Positions 56,807 to 64,000 of a DNA stretch of 64,000 nucleotides are shown here, piece by piece. Below the pieces are notes generated by a model that searched no databases, was not told the DNA's origin, and was given only the letters and a program-made list of their open reading frames with translations. The position numbers were made by a program, and so were the translations under genes. This DNA comes from Marinobacter sp. CHS3-4 (GTDB lineage: Bacteria; Pseudomonadota; Gammaproteobacteria; Pseudomonadales; Oleiphilaceae). Numbering within the stretch: the first letter of the stretch is position 1; every line of letters begins with the position of its first letter. Location of the stretch: NCBI RefSeq assembly GCF_030053415.1, contig NZ_JASGBJ010000001.1, positions 124,001-188,000 on the forward strand. The letters are read 5' to 3'.

Positions 56807-57970
56807 TCAGGCAATTCGCTGGAACCCGCCCGGCGCGGAATCTATCAGCCCCTCAAGCTCCAGCAGTAATAGCGACTGCATCAACTGATCTGCCGGCAAA
56901 CCGGTGACTGAGCACAGGTCGTCGGTCGACTGTGGATCATACCCTAAAGCGTCCAGCACCGCGATTTCGCGCGCATCCAGTGTCTTTGATTCAGAGCTCT
57001 GTGGAGATGGCTCGGGCGACCAGGCTGACCAACCACACTCCAGCTCATTGCAGATGTCTTCAACCGTCTCCACCAGCGCGGCCCCCTGACGAATAAGAGC
57101 ATGGCACCCCCGCGCCATCGGGTTGTGTATTGAGCCTGGAATCGCAAACACCTCACGGCCCTGCTCCAGCGCCAACCTGGCCGTGATCAGCGAGCCACTT
57201 TTCAGCCCGGCTTCCACCACCAGAATTCCGCGGCTGAGGCCGCTGATAATGCGATTCCGCTGGGGAAAATGGGCAGGGCGAGCCTGCGTACCCGGCGGGT
57301 ATTCTGACACCAGAAGCCCGTGGGTAATCACGCGGTCCGCGAGGGAACGATGGCGGTGGGGGTAAGGGCGATCGATGCCATTACCAATCACAGCAATGGT
57401 CGCGAAACCGGCGTCCAGGGCGCCTGAATGGGCGGCTCCATCCACGCCCAGTGCCAGCCCACTGGTCACCAGTAAACCCTGATGACCCAGTGCTCCACCA
57501 AAAGCCCTGGCGTGCTCCAACCCCGCACGACTGGCATTCCGACTGCCCACAATGCCAATTTGCGGCTGGCTCAGCAGAGCGCGATCGCCCTTCGAATAAA
57601 GCACCAGAGGTGCATCGTGTATTTGCCGGAGGCAGGAGGGATAAATCTCGTCCTCCAGGGTAGTGATGTCGATGCCCTGTGCTTGGCAATCCCGGATAAT
57701 CGCCATCACCCTGGACACCCGTGGGTCGCCCTGACGGAGGTGTCTCCAGGCTTCAATGGCCCGTAAGGTTTCAGCGTGCAGGCCCAATGCCTTCAACATT
57801 GAGACGTTGCAATCGGCCAGGGCAACAAGCCCACCCAGGTGTTCAATCACTGCCTGGCGTCGAGTGGCGCCAAATTTGGGCAGACAGGATAACAGCAACC
57901 AGAAACCGGTCTTTGAGTGCAGTAGCTGCTCATCACTTGCAGCCATGCGTGAGTGGGAAAGCGGAGGCAT
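56807..57970 (-). CDS. dprA: DNA processing protein DprA
   Basis: A 387-residue protein that loads RecA on single-stranded DNA in natural transformation. It has an N-terminal SAM-like domain, a Rossmann fold (about 70-300; IGIVGSRNASRAG, SGLALGVDGAAH, GNGIDRPYP, GILVVEAGLKSGSLITA) and a C-terminal winged helix (about 325-385). The ATG has AGGA nine bases before. It lies 44 bases ahead of tsaC. Confidence 0.96.
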   Translation of the reverse strand: MPPLSHSRMAASDEQLLHSKTGFWLLLSCLPKFGATRRQAVIEHLGGLVALADCNVSMLKALGLHAETLRAIEAWRHLRQGDPRVSRVMAIIRDCQAQGIDITTLEDEIYPSCLRQIHDAPLVLYSKGDRALLSQPQIGIVGSRNASRAGLEHARAFGGALGHQGLLVTSGLALGVDGAAHSGALDAGFATIAVIGNGIDRPYPHRHRSLADRVITHGLLVSEYPPGTQARPAHFPQRNRIISGLSRGILVVEAGLKSGSLITARLALEQGREVFAIPGSIHNPMARGCHALIRQGAALVETVEDICNELECGWSAWSPEPSPQSSESKTLDAREIAVLDALGYDPQSTDDLCSVTGLPADQLMQSLLLLELEGLIDSAPGGFQRIA

Positions 57971-58042
57971 GCTGTCCGTCCTTGGTTCAGAGATGATGAC
58001 TGATCCCGCCTTCCTGGCAGGATAAAAATAGAATTATGACAC

Positions 58043-58072
58043 AAAAAAAGAGCCGCAATCGCGGCTCTTTTT
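58043..58072 (-). terminator. Intrinsic terminator of the lysM gene
   Basis: GAGCCGC (58050-58056) and GCGGCTC (58061-58067) form a 7-bp stem with loop AATC. On the minus strand the right arm is read first, and TTTTTTT follows (A-run 58043-58049). It separates the lysM gene from dprA. Confidence 0.93.
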
Positions 58073-58092
58073 GAAGAATCAACAGACCCGAA

Positions 58093-59109
58093 TCAGGGGT
58101 TGGTGACCTTGTCGCCTACCGACAGTGGGCGAGTGGCCTGGAGCACCAGACCGTAGCTCATCTTCTCGTAGGTCTGGAAAATCATCATGAGGCCTGCGCG
58201 CTCAGAAGGCAGTTCAATGGTTTCCCGGGTGACCGGGTCACGAACCAGGCGACCGCTCTTCAACACCGCCAGCACATTGCCCGGCTTCATGCCTTCACGT
58301 TCGCCACGGTTGATGGCGACCACATCGAACTGGCCAATCTGGGTAACGCCGCCTTCCACAGAGATCATCTGGCCTTCGATCTCGGAGTCCGGGGCGCTGG
58401 GCACGAAACTGGTCGTTATGCGCCGCTCTTCACCCACCAACAGGCGATCACCAATGCGCACTTCCTGATTTGATTCTTTCAGAAGCATGGTCAGCACGTC
58501 GCCATTCTCGGCAGTGATTGCACCGCGGCCGATGCTGCGTGCCTCAAGGCCAAGGAATTCTCCGGTTTCCGGATCATGGAATTCACGGCTGCGACGGAAC
58601 ACGCCAACGGAGTCGGCAGGTTTCTCGCCCCGGGCGTACACCTTGTCGCCGGCGCCAGTCACGATTCGACCATCCTCACCTTCCAGCACGTAGGGCGCGC
58701 CGTTCAGCTCTTCCACGTCCACGATGCGGGTGTTGGAAAGGAAACTGTTAATGGCGTCCAGCGGGATAGCCGGAATGGGTGTGTCGATCGGTTCTGAACG
58801 TACCTTGGGCGACAGCTTCTCAATGCCCTTACTGGCCACCTTGGTGACGCGGGGCTTGCCATCTATATAAACCAGTGCCAGGCGATCACCGGGATAAATG
58901 AGGTGCGGGTTCTCAACCTGCGGGTTCACGTGCCATATCTCCGGCCAATACCACGGATTGTTCAGAAACCGGGCAGAAATATCCCAGAGGGTGTCACCCT
59001 TCACGACCGTGTAACGCTCGGGATGGTCGGACCTCAGTTCCGGGGCGGCGTGGGCCCAGGAGGTGATCAGCAGCATGCCAGCTGCCAGAGCGTACAGCAG
59101 TTTCCTCAT
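58093..59109 (-). CDS. LysM domain periplasmic protein
   Basis: A 338-residue exported protein with a signal peptide (about 1-21, cleavage after AHA) and a LysM domain (about 32-80; YTVVKGDTLWDISARFLNN) that binds peptidoglycan. The remainder (about 110-338) is beta-rich with no known motif. The same gene sits between dprA and def in Pseudomonas (PA0020-like, linked there to envelope functions). Divergent from def. Confidence 0.92.
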   Translation of the reverse strand: MRKLLYALAAGMLLITSWAHAAPELRSDHPERYTVVKGDTLWDISARFLNNPWYWPEIWHVNPQVENPHLIYPGDRLALVYIDGKPRVTKVASKGIEKLSPKVRSEPIDTPIPAIPLDAINSFLSNTRIVDVEELNGAPYVLEGEDGRIVTGAGDKVYARGEKPADSVGVFRRSREFHDPETGEFLGLEARSIGRGAITAENGDVLTMLLKESNQEVRIGDRLLVGEERRITTSFVPSAPDSEIEGQMISVEGGVTQIGQFDVVAINRGEREGMKPGNVLAVLKSGRLVRDPVTRETIELPSERAGLMMIFQTYEKMSYGLVLQATRPLSVGDKVTNP

Positions 59110-59490
59110 TGTTAAATCCTTGATCGCGTGCTTTGAATCCGCAGATTCTGTTCTTGGTATTCAGCCGTTACTATGGCGTTTATACCATTACTATAGAAGA
59201 ACTCACGCAAATTGTGATGTTATCTTTTGTTCTTCTAGTGATTTCTATCTTCCAATCGAAAGTTTTTAACTATCAACTGATCAGTTTGTACTCAATGAGC
59301 CAGTTGAGGGATAATAACGTTAATAGAGCGTTAGGTCCGTTGAAATTTGTTCTCGCGTCCCGATCATAATAGTCATCGGGACATAAATTGCGCAGTACAC
59401 TGTCGCAATTAAGAGAGCAGTTTCACATCGTTACAAATCAAAACGCTTAACGACAGACATTCAGATCTTCAAATTGAAAGAACAGGCGCC
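59110..59490. promoter_or_regulatory. AT-rich 381-base divergent control region with inverted repeats
   Basis: No gene is seen; an open frame here (from a TTG at 59133) lacks a ribosome site and protein-like composition. The region is much richer in A and T than its surroundings. It has two inverted repeats close together: GTCCCGAT-N10-ATCGGGAC (59357-59382) and AATTGCG-N11-CGCAATT (59386-59410, with inner CAGT/ACTG). It should hold the promoters of lysM (minus) and def (plus). Confidence 0.65.
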
Positions 59491-59994
59491 ATGATACTAG
59501 AGATTCTCGAATATCCGGATCCCCGTTTGCGGACCATTGCCAAGCCGGTCGAGGAAGTGACCGACGAAACCCGCAAGCTGATCGACGACATGTTTGAGAC
59601 CATGTACGACGCACCGGGTATTGGCCTTGCCGCCACCCAGGTAAACGTACACAAACAGATTATCGTGATGGATCTGTCAGAAGACAAAAGCGAGCCCCGG
59701 GTGTTCATTAATCCGGAGGTTGAAGTGCTGGACGGCGATCTGGAAGACATGCAGGAAGGCTGTCTGTCGGTGCCGGGCTTTTACGAGGATGTGTCCCGCA
59801 TCGAACACTGCATGATTCGTGCGATTGACCGCAATGGCGAGCGGTTTGAGATCGAAGCGCGGGGCCTGCTGGCCGTCTGCATCCAGCACGAGATGGATCA
59901 TCTCAACGGAAAACTGTTCGTGGATTACCTGAGTTCCCTGAAACGAACACGGATCCGGAAAAAGCTGGAAAAGCTTCACAAGAAAAGTGCCTGA
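59491..59994 (+). CDS. def: Peptide deformylase
   Basis: A 167-residue metalloenzyme that removes the N-formyl group from new proteins. Motif 1 GIGLAATQ (43-50), motif 2 EGCLSVPG with metal ligand C91, motif 3 QHEMDHLNG with H133, E134 and H137. All catalytic residues are present. A terminator-like hairpin follows before fmt. Confidence 0.98.
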   Translation: MILEILEYPDPRLRTIAKPVEEVTDETRKLIDDMFETMYDAPGIGLAATQVNVHKQIIVMDLSEDKSEPRVFINPEVEVLDGDLEDMQEGCLSVPGFYEDVSRIEHCMIRAIDRNGERFEIEARGLLAVCIQHEMDHLNGKLFVDYLSSLKRTRIRKKLEKLHKKSA

Positions 59995-60022
59995 TCGAAT
60001 TCGACAGGCGGCGTAAATACCA

Positions 60023-60048
60023 GACCGGGCCGACGCCCGGTCTTTTCG
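60023..60048 (+). terminator. Terminator-like hairpin between def and fmt
   Basis: GACCGGGC (60023-60030) and GCCCGGTC (60035-60042) form a perfect 8-bp stem with loop CGAC, followed by TTTT. It suggests that part of the def transcripts end here, although def and fmt are usually one operon. Confidence 0.85.
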
Positions 60049-60076
60049 TATCCATCGAACCAGAGACTCCAGCCCC

Positions 60077-61012
60077 GTGCGACTCGTTTTTGCCGGCACA
60101 CCCGATTTCGCAGCGTCCGCGCTGACCGCCCTTCTGCAGACCGATCACGACGTGGTGGGCGTTTACTCCCAACCCGACCGACCGTCTGGCCGTGGCCGCA
60201 AGATGATCCCCAGCCCGGTCAAAAAGGTCGCAATGGAGGCTGGCATTCCGGTTTTCCAGCCCGAATCCCTGAAAACAGCAGAGGCCCAGGCCGAGCTGAA
60301 AGCCCTGAACGCCGATGTGATGATCGTGGCCGCTTACGGCCTGATTCTGCCCCAGGCGGTGCTGGACATCCCGCGCCTGGGCTGCCTGAACATTCACGCA
60401 TCGCTGCTGCCGCGCTGGCGGGGAGCGGCGCCAATTCAAAGAGCCATTGCTGCCGGTGACCGGGAAACGGGCATCACCATCATGCAGATGGACGCGGGAT
60501 TGGATACCGGCGATATGCTGCTCAAAGTATCTACCCCCATCGACGAAACAGACACCGGGGGCAGCTTGCATGACCGGCTGGCGGACCTCGGAGGGCAGGC
60601 CATCGTGGAAGCCCTTCGCGGCCTGGAGAACGGGAGCCTTTCGGCCGAACCGCAGGATGATCAAAAAGCCTGTTACGCTAGCAAACTCAGCAAAGAGGAA
60701 GGCCATCTGGACTGGACCGAAGACGCCACCGCTCTCGATCGCCGTATTCGCGCCTTCAATCCCTGGCCTGGCACCTTCACGGATGCCGATGATCTGCGCA
60801 TTCGGATTCACGCTGCCGAAGTGATTGATATCACCAGCGAGAAACACCCGGGAACCGTGATGGCACGCAGTCGCGATGGCATTGATGTCGCCTGTGGGCT
60901 CGATGTACTGCGAATCACCCGGTTGCAGTTGCCGGGCTCGAAGGCCCAGTCGGTCAACGATTTGATCAATGGCGGCAAAGAGATCCTGATGCCAGGTCAG
61001 GAGCTCGATTGA
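60077..61012 (+). CDS. fmt: Methionyl-tRNA formyltransferase
   Basis: A 311-residue enzyme that formylates initiator Met-tRNA using 10-formyl-THF. It has MRLVFAGTPDFAA at the N-terminus, the hallmark NIHASLLPRWRGAAPI (Asn and His catalytic) and a C-terminal tRNA-binding domain. The start is a GTG. Its stop overlaps the rsmB start (TGATG). Confidence 0.97.
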   Translation: MRLVFAGTPDFAASALTALLQTDHDVVGVYSQPDRPSGRGRKMIPSPVKKVAMEAGIPVFQPESLKTAEAQAELKALNADVMIVAAYGLILPQAVLDIPRLGCLNIHASLLPRWRGAAPIQRAIAAGDRETGITIMQMDAGLDTGDMLLKVSTPIDETDTGGSLHDRLADLGGQAIVEALRGLENGSLSAEPQDDQKACYASKLSKEEGHLDWTEDATALDRRIRAFNPWPGTFTDADDLRIRIHAAEVIDITSEKHPGTVMARSRDGIDVACGLDVLRITRLQLPGSKAQSVNDLINGGKEILMPGQELD

Positions 61013-62307
61013 TGCCTGGGCTGCCCATGCGGGCTGTCGCCGCCCAGGTTATGCAGGCGGTAGAACAGGGCCAATCGCTGACGCAATGCCTGCCGCCGGC
61101 TCTCAAGCGCTTGCCGGAAAACGAGCGTCCCGCGCTTCAGGCGCTGTGTTTCGGCACCTGTCGCTGGTTTTTCCAGCTTGACGATGAATTGAACAGCCGC
61201 CTGAAAAAGCCACTGAAACCGGCCGATAGACTCATCCATCATCTGATGCTGGTGGCGCTTTTCCAGCTGCGTCACAGTGAACAGGCCACCTATGCGGTAC
61301 TGAACGAAACGGTCGAAGCCTGTCGCAGACTGGATAAACCCCATCTAACCGGTCTGGTCAATGCCGTTCTGAGAGCCGCCGAAAGGGAAGGAGGGCCAAC
61401 GGCCCGAAGCGACTATGAACGCTACGCACATCCACCGTGGATGGTCGAGAAACTCCGACATAACTGGCCGGATGACTGGGCCGCCATTCTGGAAGCCAAC
61501 AACACACAGGCGCCCATGACCCTGAGGGTCAATGCCCGGCGTTTTAGCCGCGACACCTATCTGGGCCTGCTAACCGAAGCCGGCATCGAAGCTTCTGCAA
61601 CCCACTTTGCACCCCATGGCATACAGCTCGCCCGCCCTGTACCGGTTGATCGACTGCCTTATTTCGAGGATGGCGCTGTCAGCGTTCAGGACGAAGCCGC
61701 TCAGCTGTGCACCACCCTGCTTGACCTGGCTCCAGGCCAACGGGTTCTTGATGCCTGTGCCGCGCCCGGAGGAAAAACCTGCGCCATACTTGAAGCCTGT
61801 GAAGGTTTGCAGGAGGTGGTTGCCATCGACGAATCCGCCGAACGGCTCCCGCGCATTGAAGAAAACCTTGAACGGCTGGATCTTCATGCCACCGTTCAAC
61901 AGGCTGACGCCGCACAGACCAATCAATGGTGGAACGGCAATGAATTCGATCGAATTCTTCTCGACGTACCTTGCAGCGCCACCGGCGTCATCCGGCGTCA
62001 TCCGGATATTAAATTGCTGCGCAGGGAATCCGACATCCTTCCGCTGGCGAGTATACAGCTTGGCCTGCTGGAGGCACTCTGGCCAACACTGAAACCAGGC
62101 GGCCGGTTGGTCTATGCTACCTGTTCCGTGTTCCCCCAGGAGAATCAGCGTATAATTCGACGATTCCTCAAACAGACGACCGAGGCGATACTACTCGACC
62201 TGGACGTTCCCTGGGGACGAGAAACCGAAGCAGGGCGACAGATGTTGCCAGCCCCAAACGGTCACGACGGTTTTTTCTACGCGGTACTCGAGAAACCGGA
62301 ACAATGA
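61012..62307 (+). CDS. rsmB: 16S rRNA (cytosine-967 C5) methyltransferase RsmB
   Basis: A 431-residue protein with an N-terminal NusB-like domain (about 5-140) and a SAM-dependent methyltransferase domain (about 230-430). DACAAPGGKT binds SAM, DVPCSATGVIRRHPDIK holds the PC motif and YATCSVFPQEN the catalytic Cys. An AGGAG ribosome site precedes the ATG at 61012; ATG 61027 is an alternative. Confidence 0.97.
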   Translation: MPGLPMRAVAAQVMQAVEQGQSLTQCLPPALKRLPENERPALQALCFGTCRWFFQLDDELNSRLKKPLKPADRLIHHLMLVALFQLRHSEQATYAVLNETVEACRRLDKPHLTGLVNAVLRAAEREGGPTARSDYERYAHPPWMVEKLRHNWPDDWAAILEANNTQAPMTLRVNARRFSRDTYLGLLTEAGIEASATHFAPHGIQLARPVPVDRLPYFEDGAVSVQDEAAQLCTTLLDLAPGQRVLDACAAPGGKTCAILEACEGLQEVVAIDESAERLPRIEENLERLDLHATVQQADAAQTNQWWNGNEFDRILLDVPCSATGVIRRHPDIKLLRRESDILPLASIQLGLLEALWPTLKPGGRLVYATCSVFPQENQRIIRRFLKQTTEAILLDLDVPWGRETEAGRQMLPAPNGHDGFFYAVLEKPEQ

Positions 62308-62336
62308 ACCGGAGCTACGAAAAGGACATCTGAATT

Positions 62337-63710
62337 ATGAAAATCCTGATTCTGGGCGCCGGCCAGGTCGGTGGCACACTGGCAGAGAACCTTGCCAACG
62401 AAGCCAACGACATTACCGTGATCGACAGCAACGGCACTCGCCTGCGAGAGTTGCAGGACCGGCTGGATATTCGCACCGTTCAGGGTCGTGGCTCCTACCC
62501 CACGATTCTCAGACAAGCCGGCGCACAGGACGCCGACATGCTGATTGCCGTTACCAGCAGCGACGAAGTGAACATGGTGGCCTGCCAGATCGCCAGCGTG
62601 ATGTTCAAAACGCCGACCAAAATCAGCCGGGTTCGCGCCAACGCCTATCTGGCCCGTAAGGAGCTGTTTGGCGAAAACGGTTTTCCAGTGGACGTTCTGA
62701 TCAGTCCAGAGCATCTCGTCACCAAGCACATTACCCGTCTGATCGAATACCCCGGGGCCCTGCAGGTTCTGGAGTTTTCCAAAGGCCTGGTCCGACTGGT
62801 GGCCATTCGCGCCATCAAGGGTGGCCCCTTGGTCGGGCACGAGTTGTCTTACCTTCGCACCCACATGCCTCGGATTGATACCCGGGTAGCCGCCATCTTC
62901 CGCAAGGACAGGCCGATTTCGCCCTACGGTGATACCGTGATCGAGGATGGGGATGAAGTATTCTTCATCGCGGGCACCGACCATATCCGCTCGGTCATGA
63001 GCGAACTTCAGCCGCTGGAAAAACCCTACAAGCGCATCTTTATCTGCGGTGGTGGCAATATCGGCCAACGCTTGGCCAGCACCCTCGAATCCCGCTATCA
63101 GGTGAAATTGCTGGAACGGGACCACGAACGCTGTGTAATGCTGTCAGAAGGTCTGCGAAAAACGGTGGTTCTGGAAGGGGACGCAGCCAACAAAGACATA
63201 TTGCTGGAAGAGAACATTGAGAACACCGATGTGTTCTGCGCCGTCACTAACGACGACGAAGCCAACATCATGGCATCACTGCTGGCCAAACGGCTGGGCG
63301 CCCGCAAGGTACTCACACTGATCAACAATCCCGATTACGTGGATCTTATTCAAGGCGGCGACATAGACGTGGCCATATCACCACAGCAGACCACGATTGG
63401 CAGCCTGCTAACCCACGTTCGCCGCGGTGATGTAGTAAACGTTCACTCACTCCGAAGGGGCGCGGCCGAGGCCATCGAAGCCATTGCCCACGGCGATCAC
63501 CGGTCGTCGAAAGTGGTTGGTAAACGACTGGACGAGATCAATCTGCCCGAGGGAACCACCATTGGCGCCATCGTCCGTCACAGCGAGGTTCTGATCGCCC
63601 ACGATCACCTGCGTATTCAGCCCGATGACCATGTCATTCTGTTCCTGGTAGACAAAACCCGGATCCGGGATGTGGAAAAACTCTTCCAGGTTGGGCTGAC
63701 GTTCTTCTGA
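62337..63710 (+). CDS. trkA: Trk system potassium uptake regulatory protein TrkA
   Basis: A 457-residue peripheral protein with two RCK halves, each with a Rossmann NAD-binding motif ([13 protein letters not shown] at 7-19 and [11 protein letters not shown] near 236) and a TrkA-C domain. It gates the TrkH/TrkG K+ channel. An AAAGGACA ribosome site lies eight bases before the ATG. Last gene of the def/fmt-rsmB-trkA group. Confidence 0.98.
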   Translation: MKILILGAGQVGGTLAENLANEANDITVIDSNGTRLRELQDRLDIRTVQGRGSYPTILRQAGAQDADMLIAVTSSDEVNMVACQIASVMFKTPTKISRVRANAYLARKELFGENGFPVDVLISPEHLVTKHITRLIEYPGALQVLEFSKGLVRLVAIRAIKGGPLVGHELSYLRTHMPRIDTRVAAIFRKDRPISPYGDTVIEDGDEVFFIAGTDHIRSVMSELQPLEKPYKRIFICGGGNIGQRLASTLESRYQVKLLERDHERCVMLSEGLRKTVVLEGDAANKDILLEENIENTDVFCAVTNDDEANIMASLLAKRLGARKVLTLINNPDYVDLIQGGDIDVAISPQQTTIGSLLTHVRRGDVVNVHSLRRGAAEAIEAIAHGDHRSSKVVGKRLDEINLPEGTTIGAIVRHSEVLIAHDHLRIQPDDHVILFLVDKTRIRDVEKLFQVGLTFF

Positions 63711-63747
63711 CAAACCATTGATTGAAGCATCTTCCTGTGACGCTGAC

Positions 63748-63777
63748 TTAGAAATACGCGGCTTGCAGGCGTATAAT
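63748..63777 (+). promoter_or_regulatory. Probable glyQ promoter
   Basis: A perfect -10 TATAAT lies at 63772-63777. The -35 is weak: TTAGAA (63748-63753) at 18 bases spacing matches three of six. The 137 bases between trkA and glyQ otherwise hold nothing that I recognise. Confidence 0.6.
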
Positions 63778-63847
63778 GCGCATTTTTTCAGCGCGCCTAT
63801 TTCGTAAAATCGGGCGCCACACACAGACTGACCAGCAGGCAATCGTC

Positions 63848-64000
63848 GTGACAGACAAGGCACATTCCAATAACACGCCGGATATCAACACCTTCCAGGG
63901 GCTGATTCTGGCATTGCAGAATTTCTGGGCGCAGCACGGCTGCGTGGTTCTTCAACCACTGGACATGGAAGTAGGCGCGGGTACCTTTCACCCGGCCACG
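63848..64000 (+). CDS. glyQ: Glycyl-tRNA synthetase alpha subunit, N-terminal part
   Basis: The first 51 codons of glyQ; the gene runs off the window. From GTG 63848 it reads (M)[18 protein letters not shown] followed by [15 protein letters not shown] and [16 protein letters not shown], which matches the start of the bacterial GlyQ class-II synthetase subunit. No good ATG is in this frame. The alpha2beta2 enzyme charges tRNA-Gly; glyS should follow outside the window. Confidence 0.93.
   Translation, partial: MTDKAHSNNTPDINTFQGLILALQNFWAQHGCVVLQPLDMEVGAGTFHPAT

Noticed and set aside
59133..59369. 78-codon open frame in the AT-rich gap before def
   Set aside because: TTG start without ribosome site, and it runs through the inverted repeat. 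I treat the region as non-coding.
59903..60847. 314-codon antisense frame over def and fmt
   Set aside because: It crosses two firmly identified genes and shows no protein motif.

Overview
This looks like a chromosomal segment of a marine, moderately GC-rich gammaproteobacterium, most likely Marinobacter or a close relative. The basis is gene content and order, not a database search. The right end follows the Pseudomonas-type order near oriC (aroE-hemF-tsaC-dprA-lysM // def-fmt-rsmB-trkA // glyQ). The centre is a Pseudomonas-style cytochrome c oxidase locus. A monomeric isocitrate dehydrogenase, a TRAP transporter and an ectoine synthase fit a marine lifestyle. I saw no rRNA, tRNA, insertion sequence, prophage or CRISPR.

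Layout. 1-5.2 kb: a small unknown protein, a serine hydrolase paired with a PAS-GGDEF cyclase, YbaK, and a cation/proton antiporter that converges on idh through a bidirectional terminator. 5.2-15.3 kb: idh, then a ketone-body module on the minus strand, made of a sigma54 activator, TRAP transporter dctPQM, 3-hydroxybutyrate dehydrogenase and acetoacetyl-CoA synthetase. Its control region can be read directly: a -24/-12 promoter and three copies of the palindrome TGTCC-N8-GGACA upstream. 15.3-20.4 kb: a DUF2868/DUF3482 GTPase pair, then an orphan ectoine synthase whose terminator overlaps the start of an MFS gene. 20.4-28.4 kb: ornithine decarboxylase and an ATP-grasp protein, then an AraC regulator divergent from a five-gene operon (flavin monooxygenase, BASS symporter, two SDR enzymes, TSUP exporter).

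28.5-39.2 kb: HrpB helicase and the caa3-like oxidase locus with assembly factors (SCO1, CtaB, CtaA, a CxxxC protein, SURF1), but with no cox11/ctaG at its usual place between subunits I and III. 39.3-48.2 kb: a MATE transporter, an unknown protein and a tightly coupled operon of uncertain purpose: periplasmic cupredoxin, degenerate-GGDEF/EAL membrane protein, DUF3034 outer-membrane protein, truncated-haemoglobin lipoprotein and DoxX. A second, 7TM-type diguanylate cyclase converges on it. 48.2-54.4 kb: DUF1653 protein with a palindromic operator, YheV, PrlC, a long palindromic repeat, gamma-carbonic anhydrase, Hsp20, a PA4642-like protein and a PomAB-type stator. 54.4-64 kb: housekeeping genes listed above, ending in the first 51 codons of glyQ.

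Most promising for new biology are (1) the cupredoxin/c-di-GMP/globin/DoxX operon, (2) the complete sigma54 control region of the 3-hydroxybutyrate TRAP operon, (3) the divergent AraC-monooxygenase-symporter operon, and (4) the orphan ectC with its overlapping terminator.
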